Assembly: GCA_009760855.2 (NCBI GenBank)
Contig: WPIO01000569.1
Coordinates: 7,501 to 24,357 of the forward strand
Length of the DNA stretch: 16,857 nucleotides
DNA from: Cristatella mucedo
Lineage: Eukaryota; Bryozoa; Phylactolaemata; Cristatellidae
Reading direction: 5' to 3'
Positions 8,606 to 16,200 of the stretch are shown here, piece after piece (within the stretch, counting starts at the first letter, position 1; every line of letters begins with the position of its first letter). The notes beneath the pieces were generated by a model. That model saw only the letters and a list, made by a program, of their open reading frames with translations, had not been told where the DNA came from and searched no databases. Position numbers and translations under genes: made by a program.

Positions 8606-9363
8606 TCCAAGTGCCTACTTATTGAGTCAGTCACGTGACACTCTCACGATTCCCTACGAATTGCAATGCAGCTACGAAGGAGTAAGGCCGCCGTGATAGT
8701 CCAGGAGGCAAGGCGATCGCACATCACGACCGAGGTCACATGGGTTCGAATCCTGCTCCGGACGACCCCTTTATTGGCAACAAAGCCCGGCTGCGGTCGT
8801 CAGCCGTGGACTCAGCTTTATGCAGCAGATGGACCGAGACGTCCGAGACGCAGATGGACCGAGGGACGGAGGACGTTGGCGAAAAAGTCAGGGCAGGGTT
8901 GAGACGCTCCATCCGCGACTGCTTTGTGCTCAGGGCAAGCCAGCAGCGGCGAAATTGCCATCTGAAATTCGGTATATTCCGACGTTTGGAAAGCTGCCGC
9001 CTGGGATCTGCCACCTGAGAAAGCTCTGACTCACAGATTGCCGCTAAGCCGCTCCTAAAGCCGAACGCCGAAGGCTTGTCGCGCATCGATGAGCTTGTCT
9101 GTGGGGGGCGGGGTTGGGAAAAAAACTCAACTCCTCCGCAGTGACTCTAAAAATACGATGCCCAGCAACGAGAAATAGATGTACGACCGCGAATTCAAGC
9201 CGACTGTTAACGTGGACTCTGACGAATTAGCAGTGCTTGCATACCCAGGTGCAGGCGATCGTTTGCCTCTGGCGGAGAAACGTCGCCAGGCGGCGCGAGC
9301 TCCCTCGGCTTCGCCGCACCGTCTCCGCCCGACTGGACCACCCTCTCTCTGAATCTTGGCGGC
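8606..9363 (+). mobile_element. tRNA-promoter retroposon-like repeat, copy B
   Basis: About 758 bp, the better preserved partner of 4719-5471. The tRNA-like segment keeps a near-perfect A box (tagtccaggagg, 8697-8708) and B box (ggttcgaatcc, 8743-8753), 34 bases apart as in real tRNA genes. Upstream of it lie about 90 bp of shared sequence, unusual for a SINE, where the tRNA part normally starts the element. The body repeats cagatggaccgag (about 8826 and 8851). The shared part ends at gaatcttggcggct, near 9363. RNA polymerase III transcription is inferred from the boxes only. No coding function is supported. Confidence 0.65.
8697..8753 (+). promoter_or_regulatory. tRNA-type A and B boxes of repeat copy B
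   Basis: The A box (8697-8708) fits TRGYNNARNNGG at every position. The B box (8743-8753) is the standard GGTTCGAATCC. Between them lies an anticodon-arm-like stretch, cacgaccgaggtc. The flanks do not pair into a clean acceptor stem, so this is a promoter relic and not a tRNA gene. Confidence 0.65.
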
Positions 9364-9746
9364 TTTTGCCCGGAAGCGCGGTCTCGGGCGGTATGAGCGG
9401 CCGTCAGCAGGCTGGCCCGGGGCTGAATGGGGCGGCGGCCCGGCTTCCTGCGGGTGTCAGTCCCCTCCTTTCCTCCGGGGGTAAAGGTATCTCGCACTTC
9501 AGGATCCAGGTCGCGAGTTCGACTCTTCGAGCGGGCAATCGTTCACACTAAGCGAAAGTTGGATGATAGCTGCTGAATGTCTTTTTAATATATGCGAACG
9601 AGGCCACTAAATCGTAGTGATTTTGCATATATGTTCTCACACAACAGACGGCAGAGACCCAGATCGGCCCCTCCCACGCCTAATCACAGCTACTTTGGAC
9701 AGCAATTAGTGGGTCCCTGTGATTCTTCCTTGAAGTGCTTCTCTGT

Positions 9747-9822
9747 GCTGACACTGTGCATGCTGCCACTAACCACATTTGCATGCTGACACTGTGCATG
9801 TCACTCCTAACCATGTTACTCA
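9747..9822 (+). repeat. 38-bp tandem duplication
   Basis: Two head-to-tail units (9747-9784 and 9785-9822) begin gctgacactgtgcatg and share a ccactaaccac-like half with a few mismatches. They lie inside the retroposon body. Confidence 0.7.
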
Positions 9823-9935
9823 TTTTGTTTCTTTATCAAGCATGATTTTACTCACCATTCAATCGCATTTCCCTTTGCAGCAAATGTAAAGCACCTAGAG
9901 AGGGATTCAGTTCTCTGAGGGGGCTTTATCAAGTG

Positions 9936-9936
<1 letters not shown>

Positions 9937-9970
<34 letters not shown>
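9937..9970 (+). repeat. (ATT)n microsatellite tail
   Basis: About eleven ATT units in a row close the retroposon. They directly follow the aagtgc motif, as in many invertebrate LINE and SINE 3' ends. Confidence 0.85.
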
Positions 9971-10206
9971 GCAGTGCACCAACCGCCATAATTCACAGCA
10001 GACATGTTTCATGAAGCTGCTATACCAATTGAATTATCAAACTGCACTGAGGAAATGTGAACCTATATAAACTCACGCCGCTGCTCACGGGTATTCTCAT
10101 GCGATCAAACTGCAGAGGTCACGGCCACTACCTCAATCAGCTGCTGCAAGTCCACCGCTATCCGACACTAAACGGCTGCATTTAACCCAAGTTTGCTCGC
10201 ACGTTC

Positions 10207-10392
10207 TTGGAACCGTACTTATTAACTATTAACTATTCGTTGAACTTAAGCATTAAGGCTATTTGTATAATCAGCAATGTGATCGCACGTGGGATATCTG
10301 TGGTTGTGGCTGCATGCACAATCTATAGTATGATGAAATTGGTAAACTTAACGATGAAAAAAAAGATACTAATACATCTTTATCCTTTTTAG
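10207..10392 (+). CDS. Possible small hydrophobic ORF at the left of element copy 2
   Basis: Open frame of 61 codons with a hydrophobic centre (IARGISVVVAACTIYSMM) and a basic end with KKK. It ends 25 bases before the next small frame, a spacing like that of packed viral genes. There is no counterpart in copy 1, which starts further right. It may be a small membrane protein gene of the element or a chance frame. The left end of the element, including any terminal repeat, was not located; it should lie between 9972 and here. Confidence 0.25.
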   Translation: MEPYLLTINYSLNLSIKAICIISNVIARGISVVVAACTIYSMMKLVNLTMKKKILIHLYPF

Positions 10393-10417
10393 CTAATACA
10401 TCTTTTTAACATAGAAA

Positions 10418-10748
10418 ATGGATGGCGATGTAATTATTCAAAATGTAACCAACCGTGCAAAGAGAAATTTTGGCTACTCGAGACGTACTCGAGGTTACGT
10501 CTTACCTTGCATTACGGTAAAAGATTACCTAGAAAACATTCTCAATATTATGAAATACCAATAAACCATCTCCACACTCCCGCCGCGATGCTAATTACAT
10601 TCATACAGTTGATCAATACTTGTCTCCATTACCAGACTTAGTCTCCATCAAGTGTTATATTTCATTCTTGACAGAATCAAATCCACTTCTTAGTTACACT
10701 CTCGAAGTTTCTTCCATTTCCTCAGATTTCTTCGTCGATTCATTTTAA
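10418..10748 (+). pseudogene. Small basic ORF plus frame-shifted continuation
   Basis: An ATG at 10418 opens a 48-codon frame ending at 10564. It is rich in basic residues (KRNFGYSRRTRGY) and followed by VKDYLENIL. Another plus frame without an ATG then runs on to a TAA at 10746, with LPDLVSIKCYISFL and an acidic Ser-rich end. The two may be one broken gene of about 110 codons. Copy 1 begins within the last few codons of this frame, so its left break would lie inside the element. Function is not recognised. Confidence 0.35.
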
Positions 10749-10819
10749 TTTAGCAGTGAATAATATGATGAATAAGAAATTAATAATATGCCTAACCTGA
10801 GAGAGGAGTTTGTTAAAAG

Positions 10820-11190
10820 ATGGGTGCCTACATTGCAAATGAAAGCGATTGGATTAGATCTTGTTTGAAGAAAGTTATCTTAGCTTTATGCATGTTTCAA
10901 TTCTTAATCATCTTTACTAGTGTTCTTACCGCAACTATTAGTTCATACCTCCACGAAATCAAGGAAATTTTGCATGTTCCCATAGTTCTTGCCGGTGTGG
11001 TTCTCTCATTGGTTCAGCGAATAGCGTCGCTTCAAAAATTGAGAAAAGAAAACTGTCGAAACGAATTGCCATCGATAAGTTAACAGGAAAGGTAATCAAT
11101 GTATCATCCGGACAGTCAGATTACTCCAGATGAGTTGCAGGAAGTAATCATTGATGGAATGAACTCTACGAGACTAACTACGATTGGGAG
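10820..11190 (+). pseudogene. Small membrane protein of the Polinton-like element, copy 2
   Basis: The ATG at 10820 opens with MGAYIANESDWIRS, then a hydrophobic segment (LALCMFQFLIIFTSVL) and a second one at HVPIVLAGV. In-frame reading continues to a TAA at 11081, but similarity to copy 1 after AGV is better kept in the -1 frame, through ANSVAS and a Lys-rich tail. Another indel leads to TPDELQE and DGMNS near 11150. Third codon positions differ more often than others in that second frame, supporting it as the old coding frame. The gene end converges on the integrase stop at 11174. The family is unknown; membrane insertion is inferred from hydrophobicity. Confidence 0.6.
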
Positions 11191-12096
11191 CATTAGGCTC
11201 TTCTCTTACAAAACATCTCTTAACGTTATTTACCAGATATCTAATTGTATGACGTCGCAGAAAAAGTACCCTTACAATTTTATAAACCATCAAAGATTAA
11301 TTGACGCCAGTATCTCTTATCCTCTTTTTGCTTTCACCCTTTTTATCTTCCAGCTAATGTCAAATGCAAGTTCCTAATTCTAAACGTGTGTCACCTGCGT
11401 ATTCAGGCTTCACCTCAAACCTTTTTATCACATCCACCGAATTTTTAACCATCATTTCAGTTTCGCAGTAATTCAAGTAATCGTTCAAATAAATTGATTA
11501 CCCCGGGCAAGTTCTCAACCCACTCTCTATTTCTTTCTCCATTTCCCGCTTCCAGCTCTTTTTCATACTCACGCTCGAGTAAACTCTCAGCAAAAGCTCC
11601 ATTCATCATTTCACCCATCGCGAAATTCTGCTTACTTAATGCTCTTCTAATCATCACATTACGCTTCGCCGTTTCTTTTTGAATTCTCCTTTAAACTCCG
11701 ATCCAGGATCTGCGGTAATTATCCTCGGCCACTTGAGTTTACCTTTCTAGTAGATGCTTCTTATAGCTTTACTCACATCTCTAGAAATCTTTGTCTATAA
11801 TGGTCTCGCATCTTTATACCTGCTCCTCATATCTATAGCGCCCAATGCATTCTGGTACACTTTAACGTTGGACAGGTAGAGATTATCCGTATGATGCTGA
11901 CAGTTTGGTATGGTAACAGAAAAGCAGCCGATAGGAATATTTCTCGGTCCACTCTTAAATACTTGACTGATGATGATAGCTTTCCCGTCATATTCTCCAT
12001 CTCTCTTTCTTTCATTTAATGTTTAAAAAAAATCTTTTTTTAATATAGGGCTTGCATTTGAAATTCATGTAAAGTAGCGTTAAAATCTCTTGACAT
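11174..12096 (-). pseudogene. Retroviral-type integrase of the Polinton-like element, copy 2
   Basis: Start ATG at 12096 (MSRDFNAT, matching MSEYFNST in copy 1) and stop TAG at 11174, aligned with copy 1. The core reads in one frame with two stops: first Asp in HHTDNLYLSN, then GAIDMRSRYKDARPL, then the second Asp in ITADPGSEFKGEF (codon 11708-11710). A frameshift follows, then the Glu in FAMGEMMNG (codon 11610-11612) and REWVENLPGVINLF. The C-terminal barrel follows in another frame, with KKRIRDTG and RCFVREE. These motifs belong to the Polinton/adintovirus integrase family, related to retroviral integrases. The copies complement each other in where they are broken. It is not functional. Confidence 0.85.
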
Positions 12097-12104
12097 TTAA
12101 AAAA

Positions 12105-12933
12105 TATGTAAAGCTGAATTCATAGTAGTTTTCATTCGCTGCTAACCTCTAATCAGAAGACGTTACAAGTGTGTGTGTTCTTACTGCGAAAAGGATGAGA
12201 ATGAAACAGACTTTGATAGCAATGGCGAAGCGTGCATGCAGTGTTACGGATCGATTTGAAAGACTTTTTCTAAAAAGTCTCAGGTATTTTTAAAGATAAA
12301 AGATAATGTGAAAGCATACACTCATTGGTTGATGGATGTACTTTGCTGCATCATTTTCAGCCTATTCGCGTCGTCAGGGTCCTGTATGGAGTATAAATTA
12401 GCTGTACCACTCCTCCGCTTAAAGACAGTTATCGACAGAAGCTTTATCTCTGCAGGTCCTAGACTGTGGAACTCGCAACCACAATTCTTACGCAACGACA
12501 ACTACTCTCCTACTGCCGACTATGGCACATCCTTTTCAGCGGTCCTGAGCTGCTACTTCTATGCTACTCACTACCTCAACTGCTCTCCTGACTCATCATC
12601 TGCTATGATTCCCACTTTCTCTTTGTTGCGTGATACGAAGTCTGTTGGCTACTGAATGCGTACCGAAAGCCGCTTAGGCTGGAGTGCGCTATAAAAAACT
12701 CTCCTGCGTATCACCCACATGGTCTTTATGACTTTACGGAGTTACAGACGGAGATACATTACATTAAAGTACTCATTCCAAATCTGGAAAAGTGTGCTTA
12801 ACTAACTGCGAATGCACTCCATTCATTAAAACACATGTCCGATATATTGTACAGGGTAGTCGAAGCAATGATCATGATCTTTGCCACTGCTAGATGCAAA
12901 AGGAACATCACGCAATTCTGGAAACTATCCTAA
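12105..12933 (+). pseudogene. Cysteine-pair (probably zinc-binding) protein, copy 2, split by an insertion
   Basis: The plus frame starts just outside the divergent integrase start. It keeps CSYC (12176-12187) and CMQC (12233-12244) in one frame with 15 residues between the inner cysteines; the first pair of copy 1 is reduced to IRC followed by a stop. After a TGA the frame goes on through KTFSKKSQVFLKIK to WLMDV, where a 426-bp L2-like insertion cuts it. Beyond the insertion, VLIPNLEK and LTANAL resume, and the end at 12931-12933 (TAA) follows NITQFWKLS. The stop is 17 bases from the convergent fibre-gene stop. Without the insertion the product would be about 135 residues. Family not recognised. 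Confidence 0.55.
12343..12768 (+). mobile_element. 5'-truncated L2-like retrotransposon with target duplication
   Basis: A 426-bp insertion is flanked by GTACT at 12338-12342 and 12769-12773. Copy 1 has the empty site with a single GTACT at 7066-7070. The inserted frame carries the C-terminal end of an L2/CR1-clade reverse-transcriptase protein: LAVPLLRLKTVIDRSF followed by the hallmark AGPRLWNSQP (about 12388-12480). The 3' part contains gcgctataaaaaac and ends acattacattaaa. Severe 5' truncation is usual for this class. It inserted after the two element copies separated. Confidence 0.8.
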
Positions 12934-12950
12934 TAATTCGCCTATTCTTT

Positions 12951-13745
12951 TCATGTAGCTATGTAGGAGATTAGGAGAGTGAGGTTTGTGTTTCCAGTAC
13001 CACTAACTCCAACTGAAATTCTAGTCAACGCTGCTTGATATCTACACCCTTCATTAACATTAATTATCCTGATGTCTCAAACTCCATGTAAACAAACAAT
13101 CATTAGTGGAGGTTTATCATTTTGGTCCAATTGTAGCTGGTAGAGAAAGGTATTCACATTACAGCTTAGTCCCAGGTTATGATAGCACTACTACTTCATT
13201 AACCCTTCTACCAATAGCTGTGTCAACATTGGATTTTTTAATAGTATAGGTGGATTGGTGGGATTCATCCCGTTGATTATCCTATTATTACTCATGTTGA
13301 CGACATACCCCACGTTATCAGAATTACATCTCGTTTCATAGTTCCATAGGCAATGCAAAGAATATAACCTAGAGTGGACGGAGTAGTAGAAGTCGCGTTC
13401 CAACAAGTAGACGTTATTGTGAATCCTTCCGTATTCAAAGCTCCAGTCATCGTCTTGCTAGCTTTATTGACTTTTGAATCCAGTTGACTTTTAACAACCA
13501 ACCCTTGGAATTAACAGCAGCGCCAACGTTAGCTAATCTTTTACCTAAGCTATAATTCTTAGATTCGGTCGTTGTAATGGATAATCTTGAAAAGTTGTTA
13601 TCCGCATAACTTTAGTTCACAGTATCTCCAGGATTAAGTTATCCCTTACCATTTACAACTGAATTGCCATTCATATCCAAGTCTGTACAGCTCATTCCGT
13701 AGACACTTGCAATATAGTCTGATTTTCTCCGAGCATTCTACATTA
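12951..13745 (-). pseudogene. Fibre-like protein with phage tail-fibre repeats, copy 2
   Basis: Three diverged modules of the bacteriophage tail-fibre kind can be read from N to C. First, TDLDMNGNSVVNG followed by NPGDTVN, a stop, and SYADNNFSRL (about 13570-13690). Second, SKTMTGALN (about 13430-13460), the counterpart of SDTMTGAFNM in copy 1. Third, MSNNRIINGMNPTNP (about 13250-13295) followed, after a frame change, by VDTAIGRRVNEV. In phages the pattern is GDTMTGDLNM-NNKI then NPTDP-DAVNKSYVD. The C-terminal part has VGVSGTGNTNLTLLISY and a TGA at 12951-12953. Several stops and frameshifts break it. The start was not found; coding-like sequence may reach about 13860. Host attachment is an inference. 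Confidence 0.75.
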
Positions 13746-13943
13746 TACATTTCAATTTGAGCTTTATTTACTACTTCTGTGACTTATGGTACTATACTCT
13801 TAAATCTGTCTTTCTCAGGTTCTCTGACGCTTTGTATACACATTTTTTAACGTAAGAGTTAAAATCTTATCATTTTCTTTCCCTTTTTATTATTGAATCT
13901 GCCGTGTTCAGATATTGGACTAAACGTTAGTTCGCAATGACTC

Positions 13944-14308
13944 TTATAATTGAGAAGATATAAAATAAGGATTTACTGATTGGAATGCCAATGTGTCTTC
14001 TTCCATGGGATTTCTAAATTTACCTGCAGAGATATAATCTCGGGGCTTATTAAAGAAAAATAAATCTGGAATGCAGGTCTTTAATTCGCAAAAGAAGCAT
14101 TCGCTGGTTTCTAAAACGTGCAAGCCTAGTAGATATCGCGCTTCATATTGCGGAAGATCTCTTCAGTCAAGTGAGTAGACCTTAGACAGTTTCTTTCTAC
14201 AAGTTTTTCAAACTCTCGATCATGAATCATACCATCAGGACTATAACGATAGCATTCATCCTCAGAAAAGCAGTCATTAGCGTTAGCTATCATCCTGTTA
14301 AATATCAT
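13944..14308 (-). pseudogene. Unrecognised gene between the fibre and capsid genes
   Basis: Two minus-strand segments look like one broken gene. The upstream one (14308-14126) opens at MIFNRMIAN and includes DGMIHDREFEKLVERN and STHLTEE. One frame over, a clean stretch continues with DLPQYEARYLLGLHVLE, then CFFCELKTC, FNKPRDYISAG, and a TAA at 13944-13946. Coding-like pieces (VRAPLLFGKTFEPIV) extend upstream to about 14400. I do not recognise the family. Its place beside the capsid gene makes a structural or accessory virion protein plausible, but no jelly-roll signature can be claimed. Confidence 0.45.
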
Positions 14309-14577
14309 TTCTAGTAATTTTGCGACTATAGGTTCAAACGTTTTTCCAAAAAGTAAAGGTGCTCTTACTTCTTTGGATTGATTGCTTATGTATTTATCCT
14401 TTTTTTCTTAATACCATTTCTTAAATAATCTTTTCGTCGACTTTTACATTTCCAAAGATTCCATCGTCACCTAGTATCGAATATACTTCAGATCGACCGA
14501 TGTTTAATCACATAAACTTTAACCACTCATCAGTACATTGTTTAATTTATCTACAATACAAAGTAGTTTATATTAAT

Positions 14578-16001
14578 CTACGGAAATTTGAATTGTGTGT
14601 GTGGTTTCAATGCTCTGAAAGCAGCACCATCGCCATTAACTATGAGATTGAGTTACGTTTGAGAAATCATAAGGTTATGAACTTCATAGCCGCTAGCATT
14701 GGAATTAGTCTTATATATAGTAGTGACATCTAGAATATCAGTGTCCCTTAGAACTCGTTTAATCTCAAATCGATAACGCAGTTTGAAAGGATACAGAGCG
14801 CCGTAATCAGGAAGGGAGATTTCAGTTCCAGCTACTTTTTTGCTGACACCTAAGAATTGTTTTTTAAACCGAGTGAAATCTCTGTAAGCGATACAGTATT
14901 GAGCTTGTGGGAAGCTGTTTACGACGGCATCAGCTCCTGTTATCGGCTTCCACCTGCAGGTCGCACTGCAATGCTTTCTACGGTAGCGTGATTGAAATCT
15001 GCATTATTAGCGGTGTAGCTATTATACTTATTCGTATTTTGAAGTGCAAATATGAGCCACCTAACTTTTTCAGCTTGCGCTTGATCGTTAAAACCTATAC
15101 GTTTGCTGAAGACCATCAGTTCTAGGTGAGATTTTCACGCCTTCAATTCCTGTAAATGAGATTAATTCTGCCATTCGACTCTCGCGTTTCATCGATCAGA
15201 GATCTTTGTACTTAGATGCTAGCCTTAAGTTCAGGAATAACTTGGCGGAGCGAGTCGAGGAATACTCTAGCACCCCGCTAGCTGCATGAGCTGCAGAATG
15301 AAGCCGCAAGCGAGTAGTCACAGGAAGAGCGGCCGCAAAGTGAAACGTAATCATGTGCTCCAGACGCTCCACTCTGTAGAGTGAGTTCAATGTTTGTGTT
15401 CAAATATTCGCATCCATGTCTGCTCAGAATCCAGAGATCCAATCTGAAGGTATAATTCTACTGAAGAATCCATTCGGTTGAGCTGGAGATAGTGGTGCTA
15501 GCTTCCTCATTGTTCACCCTACATTTGTTGCACCAGCATCGGCGCACGTGAGACTACAGTGTCAGGGGCAAATGCAACTGGATTACCTCTTACAGCTGAA
15601 GGATGGTAATGTGTTTCCGCAGCGTCTTAATCCTTTCTCCCAAATGATGCTAACTCCTCACCCCTATTCTAATCACTACGATACAACATTGTTCCTAGAA
15701 CTGTAGAAGTTATAGCCATTCCATAGTTGGTATTATAAGATTCAGCATCTAATCTTCAAATTCGTAATCTCATTTGATCGAAAAGCTCCGTTTTTAACGA
15801 ATGTGACACCACTATCTGCAGGTGCTTGTAAACCAACATCGCTAACAGGTGCTTGTTAGCCAGCTGGCTGAGCTGCAGCACCCTTCTAAACTATATAAAT
15901 CCTTCAAACAATAAGTAAGCGTCAGAAAGTACAAAGTAATCCATATTCCTAGCTTCTACGAAGGCCGTCGTATGCAGTATCTCATCTAGCTCCGAATCCA
16001 T
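14578..16001 (-). pseudogene. Double jelly-roll major capsid protein of the Polinton-like element
   Basis: From an ATG at 16001 (MDSELDEILHTTAFVEARN) broken frames run in consistent order. Next comes SDAYLLFEGF, then VTFVKNGAFRSNEI and NYGMAITSTVLGTMLYRSD, typical of the first jelly roll. GEELASFGRKD, NPVAFAPDTV and NGFFSRIIP follow, and then a GC-richer middle. The second jelly roll has VRWLIFALQNTNKYN, FNHATVESIAV, YCIAYRDFTRFKKQFLG and SLPDYGALYPFKLRYRFE. These fit Polinton/adintovirus capsid proteins: a W-x-I-x-AxQ strand, then FxHxxVxSIxV, AYRxFxxF and LPDYxxLYP. The frame ends at TAA 14653 or, if that is a mutation, TAG 14578. About 450-475 codons is slightly short for the family. At least seven stops or frame changes rule out a product. 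Confidence 0.75.
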
Positions 16002-16200
16002 TAAACCATAATTAATACATTCCATTATAATATGTGTAATCTATTTAATAAATGTATGTATATTTAATAGATAATGCAATATATATTAATAGATAAATAT
16101 ATATATATATATATATATATACTAATATTATATAGTAGTACTTAAAATGTGTATCTTCTTTTTTCTAACGCATGAACTGCCGCCAATTTGACTTGCAGAT
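16002..16200. repeat. AT-rich spacer with (AT)n microsatellite
   Basis: An uninterrupted AT dinucleotide run lies at 16096-16121, inside a longer stretch of A/T-only words upstream of the capsid start. No coding content is seen. It could include the promoter of the capsid gene, but nothing specific is recognised. Confidence 0.6.

Larger units (their letters stand above)
9364..9971 (+). mobile_element. Retroposon with tRNA-like B box and (ATT)n tail
   Basis: Starts GC-rich, with a B-box-like gagttcgactc at 9515-9525, and ends in an LINE-style 3' end: aaagcacctagag, then gggctttatcaagtgc, then an (ATT)n run at 9937-9970. Such 3' ends are typical of L2/CR1 LINEs and the SINEs they mobilise. No reverse transcriptase is seen, so this could be a SINE or a LINE 3' untranslated region. 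A convincing A box was not found. Where it starts is uncertain; it may be the tail of repeat copy B. It has no second copy in the window. Confidence 0.5.

Noticed and set aside
8697-8760. A true tRNA gene
   Set aside because: A and B boxes are present, but no clean acceptor stem pairs around them and the segment is repeated inside a longer element.
9207-9551. Overlapping frames of about 100 codons on both strands
   Set aside because: They run across repeat copy B and the GC-rich start of the next retroposon, with no recognisable protein.
10470-10510. Hairpin with agacgta and tacgtct arms
   Set aside because: Seven-base stem inside a probable small coding frame; easily chance.
14500-14733. 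77-codon plus-strand frame
   Set aside because: Lies antisense to the end of the capsid gene, which has recognisable motifs on the minus strand.
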